Part shown: positions 34,201 through 45,951 of the stretch, one piece after another | Layout: each line of letters begins with the position of its first letter | Numbering within the stretch: the first letter of the stretch is position 1 | Source of the DNA: Sialis fuliginosa | Lineage: Eukaryota; Arthropoda; Insecta; Megaloptera; Sialidae | Reading direction: 5' to 3' | DNA length: 64,000 bases | Assembly: GCA_961205875.1 (NCBI GenBank) | Contig: OY540809.1 | Span: forward strand, 23,758,267-23,822,266 | Position numbers and translations under genes: made by a program | Notes under the pieces: generated by a model | What the model was told of the DNA's origin: nothing | The model's input: the letters and a program-made list of their open reading frames with translations, nothing else | The model's database searches: none

Positions 34201-37200
34201 CCACCCTGATGCAAAACCTTTTCAAAAGCATTGTGTTATTTCGGAACTAATTCTTTTAACGGGAACAGCTGACTACGGTACTATAATTTCAGCTCTCAAC
34301 GTATTGTCGATATTAACTGAAAAGCATTCAAATGATTTACAACCATTTTCATCTGTTTTATTGGTAAAATAAGTACAGTGTTATATTTTAAGAATTGAAT
34401 AATGTTTTATATTATTGATTAGGGCTTATTGGATAAAATAGAAGACTTAAAAATTAATGAAGTGCGTAAAGTAATGGATATTTTATGTAACCTGGCATTT
34501 TCTTCAAGTAATGGGAATATTTTGCAAGACAATATACATATAATGGTTAGAAAACAGCTTTCTAGTTTGAAAAGAGAGTAAGTTATTGTTTTAAATTTTT
34601 TTTTAACTCATAATTATTGATAAATGTATATTTTTTTCAGTATTAAACTAAAAGGTATCGTAGGAGCTGTTATGGCAGTGAAGTACATCGCTTCTGAAAG
34701 CAATACCAACGATAACTGCTCTGTTAGAACTGACCAGAGCTTTAACTCTGTCACGGAATTGCCTTGTGAGTCAGCAAAACAAGCTGCACTGTTGATAGGT
34801 GTGTTTCTATTTATTTAAAAGAGAATGTAACTTATTCAGGTTTTATTTGAAAGATTTAATTGCAAATACTTGCTCATTTTTTTATAAAAATGACTTTAAA
34901 GTGGAGTTGATTATTTTGGTTTGTAAAAGACTTGTTTGGTTGTATGTGTTTGTTAATAGAATTGATATCGGTGAGTACTAAGAGCTACACTGAGGCAAGT
35001 GGACTCATGTACGACCAAGTAGCAGCTATGTTGTATAACACTGAAAATTTGAACAAATATTTTATGGTGAGTGTTTTTTTTTTTTTAATAGTTTTAAGGA
35101 GGTTGGGTAGTTACGTCAAACCAGTAGGAATAAGTTGAAATTTCTTACAATTGTTTAAACACTCAAAATGATTGAAATACTGTGCATGTCCCAGCACCAT
35201 ATTGGATTTAGAATAACGTCACATAGCTTATCATATTCTACTCACCAAACCCTTTTATTTGATATCTATATCAAGGTGGTTGTGAAGGAAAAGGTAATCC
35301 GCCTTATTAGGTTTAGCTTATCGTAATCTACTCGTCAAACCCTTTCATTTGATACTCATGTCAAGGGGATTGTGAAGAAAAAGGTAATCCACCATCTTGA
35401 GGCGTCCACCATATTGGATTTATGTAGAATAATATTAGATATACTATATTGCATTGTCACCAGACTTATACACATGTACAAAATTTCAAAGCTCGCTTAA
35501 TTAGAACTAGTCGAAATTTTGATTGCAATGTTTGACCTTAACATACTAACGTATGTACTAACAAGTGAAGTTTAATAAAAACTTGTAAAAAGATTGATTT
35601 GAAAATGAAGTATATTGTAAAGTATGCATTTATGTAATTATTTAAACAAGAATTACACGTTTTGACCATATCATTATTAAAAAAAAAAAAACAATATAAG
35701 AAACTTGAAAAATATTTGAAATGATGTATAAATATTTGAAACTAATGTGTAAAATGGCAACAGCACTGGCATTGTAAAATGACAAATACATGAATGCAAG
35801 TGAGAAAGACACAGGTCGTAGTTTTGGCAACAGCAAACACTGCGTCCTACCTCACTGTCTGCCCTGCAAAAGTAACTCGCCAACCTCCTTAAATACATTT
35901 GGAACCCCAAAACTTATATATTTTATTAATTTTCCAGAGCTGGCTTATGGATGCCACTGTAAACGACTTCACAAATTTTTTTATCATCGAAGAAATTCCT
36001 CCAGAAAAGTACAATTAATTAATTTTTTTTGATTGTTAATTTTATTTATATGTATCATTTTTTCCAGTGACGGCATTAAATTCACAATGCAATACGGTTT
36101 AAACGATCCTGCAGAAGAAGAAGCCACAATTGCTATAAACATCGGAGGATTGTGCGGTAAAAAAACTGACAGGTATTTTAAAATGTAGTACATAGTATAT
36201 TTTTCAAAACCCCACATAAAAGTTTACAGAGAAAAATCTCGTAATATTGAGTTGTAATAAATATTTTTGAATTCTTTTCTTTTATTACGATAATAGACCT
36301 GGATAAAATAAAAAATAGGATTTCTGTATTTTCACTTTATAGCAATGAGACATCTCTAGTAATCCTCGCTCCGTACTTTCACTTAATGAGACAAATACAC
36401 CACAAACAGCATGGAGATTTGACAGCTATAAACGCACTTCTCGGTTGTGCAGTTATAATGCCGCAAATAGCCCCAGAAGAGTATAAATCTCTGGACCTGG
36501 ATCAGGCAAAATGGGTCCTAGATTGTTACTTCTGTTGTGATAATTGGTTTAGAGAGGTTATTAGCGGCTTTATCGACCAGGAGGATCAAAATATACATAG
36601 AAAGGTAGATGGAATTTCATAAGACTTTTTTTGTGCTTATTTAAGTTATAATGTTTTAGGTTTCAGCCCGTCTCTACGATCTAATACATTTAGAAGAAGA
36701 GATAGCTAGATTGGTACAATATGCGCCTAATGATTACAGGGCTCCACTGGCACATTTTCCTGTCTCAGAATCTGACAATTTACCAGTCGTTGTTAAAACT
36801 ACAACTAAAATAACTGCAGGTAAAAATAAATAACTGTTGATTTGTATTCATAAATATAGATTTTATATATTTATATTAGGTGCTAAGAAAAAACGAAAAG
36901 TCGATCTGTCAACTTCTACCAATACAACAAAATCAAATGTAACAGAAGTCCAAGAAAAATCTGTTACGGAAACTGAAACGACTAGAGACGCATTAAGGCG
37001 GTCGTGTTTCCGGGAAGTCGATAATTGGCTATTGTTTTTAAGAGAGCCATTGAAAATTGAGGTGAGGACTTTCTTATACATGTATATTAGGGTGTGTAAA
37101 AAAAAAGCAATATTTTTTTTCTTCACTGTTATTACGAAATAAGTTAGATTATGACCTGAAATAAATCCTTGTTAAAGGATTACCCTGTAGTTCAATTTTA

Positions 37201-40200
37201 AGAGGTGCCACAAGGGGGGGTCTTGTTTCCCATTTAAATAACATCGAAAAATTATTCTTTAGTACTAAGTTGGTATTACCATATATTTGTAGAGAATAAA
37301 AATTATGTTCTAATAATGCTAGTTATCAGCTTGGTCATTTCTTTTCCGTCATCTCAGTAGTAGGGTAATATATAAATTGCTATTTAATTGATATTTATAG
37401 AAAATTGACGTTAAAATGTTGATTTTTATAAAAAAATAAATATTTAAAACGCTTATAAGTTTTAACTCATTGCATTTACACCTACAGCTTTCTGAACTAT
37501 TTTTATAGAGAATTAAATTTCCTACAAAATTACCGTTTAACTTATTTTTATAGAAACAATGGTTTAGCCGTGAGAGCTTTTTAGACGTACAATTTAACAA
37601 ATAAATCACTTTGAATGTCTGTAACTTTTGATACGTTGAATTGAGAGACATGACTTTGTAGACACTTACAAAATGATGTCTTTAAAAAAATTTCATTAGT
37701 TATCATGAATCAGTAATACCAACTTTAGTACTAAATAGTCATTTTCCCATGTTATTTAAATGAGAAACAGGACCCCCTTTGCAGCACCTCCTAAAATTGA
37801 ACTACAGGGTAATACTTCAGCAAGGATTTATTTGAGAAACTAATGTATTTCGTAATGAGAGCAAAATATTTTTTTTGACACACCCTAATGTAGGTATATG
37901 TTGTTTCTTAAAAATATATAAACACACCCTAATGTATATGTTGTTTCTTAAAAATATGTACTTTTATAGGATTCTGAAGATACTGAAGAAGTTAGAAAAC
38001 ATTCGTTTAATTTACCGAAATTACGTTTTGTTTTGGAAGATTTAGTAGAAAAATTAAATACTATATCTAACGAAAAAAAGCAGGACTTGGATAAAATAAG
38101 TATTTTTCAAATAATCAAGCCAATTTATCTTATAATGGACTGTGCTAAACTATTGCCTTCTATTTATGCTCTTGCTAAAAATATTAATAAATACTTACAG
38201 GTAATTATTATTAAGGCGGTATTGCAGTGGGATGATTTAAAATTTTCGATTTTTTTTAACATATTTTGAAAGTAAAATATATTGAGAGTATATTGTGAAA
38301 ATTGAAGATCGAAATTCAAAGTATTTGCAAAGTTATAACACATAGAAGAAAACGGGCCGTGTTAGTGTAACATCTTTTAATATGCGTTTTTCTCAAAACC
38401 ACTTTTTTTGGTTAGTGGGAAGCAGAAACTAAATTCGAATCAACCGATCGGACTACAATTTTAACACGTTGTTCTACACATTATCATATTATCTAAAATT
38501 ATTTTATTAGTAATTTCTTATTTTTTTTTCTCGGTTATCAACGAAAAAACACAATTTTTGCAAACTTTTTTATAAGTCTGCCATTTTGTTTTTTATTAAT
38601 ATAAATGTTTGATTCTAGATAATACGATAAAGACAAGTCTATAAAATGAAAATATATTTGATATTTTTGGAGGAGTACGCTTTGACCCCAAAAAATTTTA
38701 TTTTGTTACAAAAGAATCCTGAAATAAGCTTAAAATTTTAGACGTCACACTGCAATACTGCCTTAAGCTGCAAAATCATTGTTGGGGAAAAATTAGTTTT
38801 CGGTGAAATATGACCTTTATATTTCAATGTGTTTTATTAATTAAATTTTCCAATTTTGATGAAAAATAATCACTTTAGCTATAAATTAAATGAAAATATG
38901 GTCTTAATTTAATTTTTTAAACTAATGCTCTTAAATATTTTTGTTTGTGGTTTTCAGAATTTGCTTGATTCCTCGGACGGAATCAGAGACAGCCCCGTAA
39001 TATTCTTAGGAGATAAATCATGTGATGCTAAAGTGTGTTTCGCTTTACTCTTAGAAATTCAGGCTTTACTATTTTCTTATCCACAATTTCAGAGTAATTA
39101 TAAATTAATCCGAGGTACGTTATTTAGAAGCAAAAAATTAATAATGTTTACATCAAGGACATTTTTATATTTATTAGATACTTTACGATCGTTGGTCGAC
39201 AAACAACATTCTACTGTAAGATCGGTGAAGTCACTCGTAGAAGAAATAACAGAAGAGCTTGTTGTATATGCAAACACATGTCTACATCTACCGTCTGCCA
39301 TTAGTCTAGTGAAACTACATCAAACTCTAGTGCAGTTATCATCTGATACAAATTTAATAAAGAGAAATGGTAAAACTTTTTTTTGCAGTGAAAATGAATG
39401 ATCTTAATTATTTTTAATTTCCAGCACGTCTTTGTGAAACTTTACTTTCAATGAGTTGGTATGACTTAAAAGGCAAAGAAGAGAGAGGTTTGAAATATAA
39501 TATACAGGTAAGTTATAAGTGAGCAGTGGCGCTGGAACCAAATTTTTTAGGCAATACGAACCTCAAAAATTAAGCTGACCTAACTTTACTTGGCATTCTT
39601 AAAATTCAAAATTGACTTCAATTTTCTTTAACTTGCTTAATGTTGTATTATTTGTTAAAAAAAAATAAAAAATAAACAGAGATACTAACTTTTCTATTTT
39701 TTGTCTCTGACTAGACTCGTGGTTACATTTTATAATTTGTTTGTGAAAAGAATTTTCAAGAGTAAATATATTACACTAAACTCCAAAATTAAGGGGTTTA
39801 AGGTATTTTTAAATGGCTGAATCTCTGCGAAAAATGGTCGTAGAACAGTTTTAAAAATAACAGTTTTAAAGTTTGAGTATTTTAATATCCTTAAGGATAA
39901 CCTCTTTTTTGAATATGGCTTAAAATACCTATATATATGTATATCAATTTTGAGAGGCTTTACAGAACTTGAGATATTTTTTTGGTCAAATCAAATAAAG
40001 GATATTTGTAGATCAGACTTTTTTCTTTAATTTGTTTTTTTTTTTTTGCTGTACGGCCATTTTTGACCAAGTTACTTGCAATCAAAGCAAAAATTACATA
40101 TTTCACTCAGAGCACTTATAACTAAGAAACAAATAATTGTAAAAAATATTCAAGGGCAGATTTGGAAAGTTGAAAGTTTTTTCTTTAAGGCCCTTTAGTT

Positions 40201-41545
40201 ACTTATTTCATAAAAAAAATTCATTATGAAAAATCCACTTGAAAGTGACCTAAAAAATTGCATATTTTTTATTTTTCATAAAAAATGGGGGAAATCATGG
40301 GATCATTAAAGTGTCCATGTTTTTGTAAGTTAAGTGTTCCTAAGATTCCTGCGAAACCCTGAATCACTCAGATTTGTTTTAGTGATTCCTTAATTTTGGA
40401 GTTTAGTGTACAAAAAGTAGTCATTACCCCCCCTCCCCCCACACTGAAAATGTTGGGGTGGCAGCTGACACCCCCCCCCCCCAGCTCCGGCGCTTCTGCC
40501 CTGTAGATATTAATGCGTAACGTTTAATTTTACAGATAGATACTTTAATAAAAGGATATTTAATTGATGCTGACTTAGACATGATACAAAACATAGTTAT
40601 ATGGATGCAAGAAGAAATAACGTTACTTAAAACAAAAGCTGATTGCTTACAAACATTTCCGAGCATTCAAAAGTAAAGAGATTTATTTTTGGAATGATTG
40701 TGCAAAAAAAATTATTTTGTTTCAATTTCAGGGCAAATTTTCCTTTATTATATCGAGCGATTTGTGCAGCATTGTCTGCAAGTGTGCGAGCAACTTTAGA
40801 TACAGGAATGGCGACAGAAAAACATCTTACTGTATGGAAAACTGCCGCGACAATCCTACACGGGCTTATGGGAATCGTAAAAGAACAAGATGCAAAACCA
40901 AATCTTGCCGCTTTTTTTAAAGTAATGTTAATGAACAGAATATTCATAGATTATTATGGATCATCATATGATTTATGTCATTTTTTACAGCGTGCTTTGG
41001 AAATACTGAAGATATTTTTATCAAAAGGTATGCCGATTTTGGAAATCACGTTAAGTACTAAATCGGAGACTGTAATCGAGATTTTGAGAACAATGCAGCA
41101 TTCTACAAGATTTTTACATAACGTTTGTTGCCATTCAAAGGTAAAAAAAATAAAAATATGTACATTTTTTATTTAAAAAATATTATATTTTATTTAAAAA
41201 TTATTATATTTTTCAGATGACGAAAGACAGAAGTCTTATAGGATTGGTTCCTTCAATGCGTCTAACTTTAGAAACACTAGTGTTTAGAGTGAAAGCAGCT
41301 CTAGTTGCTAATAACTGCTCTACTGCGTTCTGGATGGGTAATCTACGCAATAAAAATCTAATGGGTGAAGAAATATTATCACAGGTATGCATATATTATT
41401 TTTTATAAATCCTCGATGTTATTTCATTTGTTTTTAGGCATCTACAGTGTCTACGGACTCTAATGCAGCAAATGATGAAGAATTACTTCCTTCAGATGAA
41501 GATGATGATGATAATGAAGTGAATGAAGAAAGTTTAACCATTTAA
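28283..41545 (+). CDS. Fancd2: Fanconi anaemia group D2 protein
   Basis: The FANCD2 half of the FANCI-FANCD2 DNA clamp, mono-ubiquitinated to start interstrand-crosslink repair. 25 coding exons give 1415 aa (human 1451-1471): 28283-28556, 28617-28765, 28820-28959, 32780-32977, 33038-33236, 33405-33586, 33811-33955, 34016-34122, 34189-34363, 34423-34577, 34641-34798, 34960-35066, 35938-36008, 36068-36172, 36343-36604, 36660-36819, 36880-37061, 37970-38200, 38958-39369, 39425-39507, 40536-40672, 40732-40921, 40991-41140, 41217-41384, 41438-41545. All phases fit. The ubiquitin-acceptor segment IMVRKQLSS keeps its Lys (residue 567, codon 34552; human K561). A basic cluster AKKKRKVD (864-871) is a likely nuclear signal. 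The end is acidic (SDEDDDDNE), as in other FANCD2. Intron 1 is 60 nt with a weak GTTTGT donor and an in-frame TAA. Confidence 0.95.
28557..28616 (+). other. 60-nt FANCD2 intron with in-frame stop
   Basis: GTTTGTATTC...TCTCTTCTAG, a multiple of three in length. If retained, translation stops at TAA 28589-28591 after 102 residues. Removing it gives RNSPRPLLTKDQTLV, which lines up in length with the human segment, so splicing is favoured. Confidence 0.7.
30165..31345. mobile_element. hAT-type element nested in the foldback
   Basis: Ends CAGTACCGGATTAAGC and TTAATCCGGCACTG, flanked by GGTGGGAG and GGTGAGAG, a 7-of-8 match to an 8-bp hAT duplication. It is a longer relative of 61439-62180. It contains a further palindrome at 30470-30728. 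No transposase is seen. Confidence 0.75.
30470..30728. mobile_element. Palindromic MITE nested in the hAT element
   Basis: Inverted ends ACCATAGACATAGAGCA and TGCTCTATGTCTATGG with arms of ~75 bp (CGCGCATCTGACTCGAAAAC and complement). This third nesting level is absent from the sister hAT copy at 61439, so it inserted later. Confidence 0.65.
35098..35888. mobile_element. TTAA-flanked MITE in FANCD2 intron 12
   Basis: 791 bp with inverted ends GGAGGTTGGG(T)AGTTAC / complement of GGAGGTTGGCGAGTTAC and TTAA on both sides, the piggyBac-type target. No transposase. The frames within it are shadows. Confidence 0.65.
37088..37887. mobile_element. Foldback MITE in FANCD2 intron 17
   Basis: Inverted ends TTAGGGTGTGT and ACACACCCTAA; arms share CAATTTTAAGAGGTGCCAC and complement, and CAAGGATTTATTT. 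A 45-bp duplication of the right flank (ACACCCTAATGTA...TGTTGTTTCTTAAAAATAT) follows to about 37955, just before exon 18. Target flanks are TA-like. Confidence 0.6.
38215..38762. mobile_element. TTAA-flanked MITE in FANCD2 intron 18
   Basis: 548 bp with inverted ends GGCGGTATTGCAGTG and CACTGCAATACTGCC, flanked by TTAA on both sides (38211-38214, 38763-38766), which fits a piggyBac-type target. It begins 14 bp after the exon 18 donor. No coding frame. Confidence 0.65.
39523..40498. mobile_element. hAT-like element in FANCD2 intron 20
   Basis: Inverted ends CAGTGGCGCTGGAACC and AGCTCCGGCGCTTCTG suggest a hAT MITE; an 8-bp duplication is not clear. It contains a TA-flanked MITE (39774-40408) and C-rich runs near 40428-40482. 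Confidence 0.5.
39774..40408. mobile_element. TA-flanked MITE nested in the hAT-like element
   Basis: 635 bp with inverted ends CACTAAACTCCAAAATTAAGG and complement, TA on both sides: Tc1/mariner type. No transposase frame. Confidence 0.7.
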
Positions 41546-41615
41546 GTTATATTTTGTATTACTAATAATAAGTTACAGTTATTTAATGTAAATAATCTGT
41601 TTTAAAATCAAAACA

Positions 41616-41621
41616 AATAAA
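41616..41621 (+). terminator. Poly(A) signal of FANCD2
   Basis: AATAAA 70 bp after the FANCD2 stop, in an A/T-rich 3' flank. Confidence 0.6.
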
Positions 41622-41690
41622 AAAATTAATATTGTTTCAATTTTTTTTTAATCAGTGGAATGAAAAATTGCTTCTAGATTTATATTTGTA

Positions 41691-42278
41691 CTAGCTGTTA
41701 CCCGCAACTTCCATTGTGTCATATATACATATATAATAAGAAGTATGTATATTGTTAGCTTAGATTAGGAAAGACATAACAACAAATGCTAGTCCGTACA
41801 TGAAACTGTTACCAAAATTTGATGATAGCCATCTTTTCTTAAATGTCATTTTTATCATTTCCATACATATTATCCAAGAGGTGTCAGTTGAAAATTTATA
41901 ATATGCAAATATGCTTTAAATTACAATTGACTTGTGGAGCGATATGGTAACAACGCTAGGTAATGTGTTATTTGCATAGATAAGTTATTTGTCTAAGATC
42001 GTTAGCATGGAATTTAGGTTGGGTAGGAGCTGTCACCCATGAAGAAGAAGAAGAAGATGGTTAGGTAATACAGATTTCTGTTATAATAGTCGATAAAACA
42101 GGTCACGCATACAAATGTTACACCCATTTTTTTATCTAATAAATATTTTGGGATATAAAAAAACACTATGTCTTTCAAGATGCAAGCTACATATCTCTCT
42201 GCCAAATTTCATCAAGAATGATTTAATTATAAAAAGGTAACAGACAGACAAACACACTTTCAATTTATAATATTAGTA
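41691..42278 (-). mobile_element. Second Helitron family, degenerate copy
   Basis: On the minus strand it runs from TACTAATATTATAAATTG (near 42278) to TTGCGGGTAACAGCTAG, with CTAG at 41694-41691. These are the ends of a Helitron family widespread in Lepidoptera. The GC-rich hairpin is decayed. It sits between the 3' ends of FANCD2 and the transporter. Confidence 0.65.
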
Positions 42279-42422
42279 AATGCAAAGATAAACTTTTGGC
42301 ACATCGTAGAGAGTTACAGGACTCAAAAGATTAATTTTAAGATACATTAAAAAAAAGAAATTTATTATACATAAAAACAAGTAAAATTATTCTAAAACAA
42401 TTAAATACTAAATTTCAGTTAC

Positions 42423-44688
42423 TTAAATTAATTTAACCATCAACATACTGAGAGCGGAGCCCGTGGCAAGACCGATACCTAGAAACGATGCAATTATTGC
42501 AGACGCAGTTTCTTTTTCGTGTTCTTCAACCAATCTACAACAAAAATTGAATAAATTGATTTTTAATAACTAGTACATAATGCAATCCATTTATGTAAGG
42601 AAACTTAAGTAACTAGAGTGTTATAGTTTAAGTAATATAAAATCAATTTATGTAAGGAAACAGTCAAGCAGTACACACGTTAAGATAATTTTACCTTGGT
42701 GTACACATCATAGATAAATTAGCTAAATATCCATTACTTAATGCAAATGCACACATAATACAAATGTACCCTGCATCAGACGCTATCAAAACAGGTAAAT
42801 GAGATCTTGGGTGGACGTTAGAATACATTATCAGTGGGACGAAAACTATACGAGCTGTAGAAAGCAGTGCTACCAACCATGGTTTGTCTCGGGGCTGAAA
42901 TTAATCAGATTATTTAGATGCATGTGAAGTAAATGTTATGTTCAGTGAAATTCTTACTCTATGAAATAATCCTGCTAATATTCTTCCTAAGTAATCTCCT
43001 AAATTAAAGATTAAGTAACATATAACAGGTACGAAGTATATATCTGTAAAATATATGTTGCATTACTTAACATTTAAAAAATAATGGATTTTATATTGTT
43101 ACATCTTAGTAACAAAAAGAGATTTAAAGTTATTAACCTAGCACTTAAAACGTCTCTGTATAGAATTAATTGGATATTAAAAACTCTATTTATAATATCC
43201 AATTACTCAAAAACCATGTCCAATATTAAAAAAAAATAGTAAAATATATGAACTATCCATAAATAACATAGTAAAATTTTAGACTTTTATCTATACATTG
43301 CTCTAACGATCGAATAACCTTAAAATGGTATTAATCTATTTTTATCTCTTTATTTACAAGTGTTATGAACCAAATTAAAACTATTAAAATATCTCTTTTC
43401 ATTACCAAAAAATAAAAATGGTTCGTTTTTGAATACTGACCATTCCATTTGTACCCTTGTCCTTTATATTCTGATTCAACTAGAACGGTAACGCTTGGAA
43501 AGACTGCAAAGGAAACTACAAAAACCAACCATTCTGAGTAACAGTATGGCCATATCTTCTTGAACACATTGGTATAAGATATTTGTATTTCGTTTATCAG
43601 TTCGATCGGTGATTTGTCGACTTCTATGTAATATCTATTTAAAAAATAATTTAAATCAGTTAACAAGAATATAGGTATTTATTTCACTATAAACCAACCT
43701 GAAGAAATTATTTTCATTGAGAATCATGTAGAATATTAGAGAAAGAAGAATTGTAGCATCAGCTATGAGAAAATAAAATAAAGCACTGTGGACAGGTGAA
43801 GCTCCCAAAGAAAGTGAAACTATTTCAGCTATTGCAGCGAATATACCTCCCAAAGCTTGTCCACTCACAACGGCAGATATGTATTTAGGAGGGAATTTTC
43901 CAGCGATACCGTAAAGCCCCCCACACAAAATAGAACTGGCAACTTGAAAATAATAGCAAACATTATTATATTGTTTAGATTAAAAGCTATGAGTCTAGTA
44001 AATATTTCAAAAATTATAAGTTCTGATACAAAAGTCTAAATATAATATAATAATATGTACTTACTATTTAATACTATCACAATTAAAAGGGTTATAATAA
44101 AAAACTGCAATTGCCCTAAAAATAAGTGCATAATAAACATACAATTTTTACATTATATTAATAATATTTCAATGTACTTACAAGAATCAGTATTGATATT
44201 AACAAATACTGTGGTAATAATGAATAAAATTAACATGAATAATAAAGATCCAATCATTCGAATTTGTAAAGAGATTCTTTTACTTAAAAACGTATTAAGG
44301 ATTAAAAACAATGTACTAGGAACTGTTGAAGCAATGCTTAAATAGGATGTGAATTCTACTTGTAAAGTTGTACGATGATCAGTACTAGTCTGGTTTTTGA
44401 CATCTCGTAATTTATACATCCAATACTGTGAAATTAATAGTTATTAATAATTAAAAAATAAATATTTTAAATGTAATAAGTACATACATTATCTGCAGTT
44501 ATAAAAAAATTCCAAGGGAATAACGTGGTCATCCCTAGTAAATAAAATATTAAAAACGCTGCATGATTTCTATCGAAAGGAATTCTTATAATAAATGTTT
44601 TAACACTTGTATTTTCATTGATTTCTGAATCTTCAGATTCGCTGTCGGATTTTTCCAATAGTGGTTTCGTGTTAATAGATGTATCCAT
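42423..44688 (-). CDS. Equilibrative nucleoside transporter (SLC29 family)
   Basis: Facilitated transport of nucleosides across membranes. Eight exons: 44688-44488, 44425-44182, 44115-44065, 43942-43699, 43634-43441, 43043-42958, 42894-42695, 42534-42423; GT-AG with matching phases, 443 aa, the usual ENT length. The ENT signature FPWNFFITADNYW spans residues 57-69 across the first intron. Further family segments are GLYGIAGKFPPKYISAVVSG, FLIADATILLSLIFY, FNLGDYLGRILAG, and RIVFVPLIMYSNV with SNGYLANLSMM, the TM10-11 region. An acidic Ser/Glu-rich N-terminus (SDSESEDSEINEN) precedes the first helix; about 11 hydrophobic segments are visible. Which insect ENT subtype it is cannot be told. It looks intact. 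Confidence 0.94.
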
Positions 44689-45173
44689 TTTAGAATCATA
44701 ACAATAAATAAAACTGGTTTCTTTGTTATACAGTTAGCTTATCTCTTATAATAAGTATTAAAAGTCATACTTGACATTTTTGACATATGTTTTTAAAAGT
44801 CATGTTTATTTTAAATTAAAAACCACACATGCATCTGACATTGATTCACAGCATTGATTACATTACATATTATGTGTGTTTTTATTTTATCGTGCAAATA
44901 AATAATAAATTAGTTATCATACGTCAAATATGATACATACCAATACATACATACATACTACCTATAGGACCTATAGTATGAATGTGTCATATAGCGTATG
45001 ACGTCACTTTTAGAAAACCATTGAATGGTAGCACTGCATGTGTATCACAGAATAATAAATATGTATATACATATTGTGCATGTAAAAGCACCAATGAATA
45101 AGTTTTTGTTTGAAACAGTAAATTTTAGCAAACTATATAAATATATCAGTTGTATATCCACAGATGTATATCC
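44689..45173. other. ENT upstream region
   Basis: AT-rich; holds ACATACATACATA repeats and a TGACGTCA palindrome at 44999-45006. The ENT promoter should lie here. No gene seen. Confidence 0.35.
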
Positions 45174-45180
45174 ATATAAT

Positions 45181-45214
45181 CATATATTAAACATACTAGT
45201 ATGTTTAATATATG
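45181..45214. mobile_element. Minimal palindromic element (34 bp) with 7-bp direct repeats
   Basis: A perfect 34-bp palindrome starting CATATATTAAACATACTAG, flanked on both sides by ATATAAT (45174-45180, 45215-45221). Its first 10 bp equal those of the 32-bp element at 19668, while the centre differs. Confidence 0.6.
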
Positions 45215-45221
45215 ATATAAT

Positions 45222-45951
45222 CTATAGGAGGCATAAATTGGAGATAGTTGATAAAGAAAAACCATTGTTATACGTGTGAAATAAAGATCTTTATAAAAAA
45301 ATTAAATTAAACTTTTTTCAAAATTTGAAGACCAATGCCACTGACCTTTGAAGAAACAATTGGGTTGTTTTTGTTATGATTTCTGTATCAAGGCCGTAAC
45401 TAGAATCTTTCGTTTGTTCGGAGGCCCCTTATGCTCAGGTGCTCCAGCGGTAGTGATATTTATTATCTCCATTGATAAATAATAATTTTTAATATATCTT
45501 ACCATACATAAATAATACAATTATAAATGAGAAATAATTTTTATTGATATATTAATAAAATAGTACGATACAATATAAAATTACATCTATTTTATAAAGA
45601 TTAAGGCACCTCTGCTTCCGATAAGGCAATTAATAACTGTGACACAACACCACAAAATACACAGATAAAAATACAAATATTATAGCATTAAATGCCTCTA
45701 TTTATATTATCAATCTTACAATTTTCTTCACGTTTGTGCAAATAATATTTAATGGATGCAGAACATTGAAAATTGTAGAATAAATGGATTTTTCTGTAAT
45801 AATTAAATATGTATATAAATATGTTTAATATACTTTTTATTAGTTTTTCAGACAGCAAGAGTTTCATAATGATATAATCAAGATATCTGTATGATATCAG
45901 TCTGAGAATATTTACTGTCCGAGTTTACATAGAATTTTAAAGGCACTTTTA
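45222..45951. other. Syb 3' flank with a hAT MITE fragment
   Basis: 45389-45462 resembles the 115-bp hAT MITEs at 54185 and 54347 (GGCCGTAACTAGAA...TTCGTTTGTTCGGAGGCCCC). The remainder is AT-rich 3' flank of Syb. Confidence 0.45.

Noticed and set aside
35642-35910. Membrane-like minus frames in FANCD2 intron 12
   Set aside because: Inside a TTAA-flanked MITE and hydrophobic only because of T-rich sequence.
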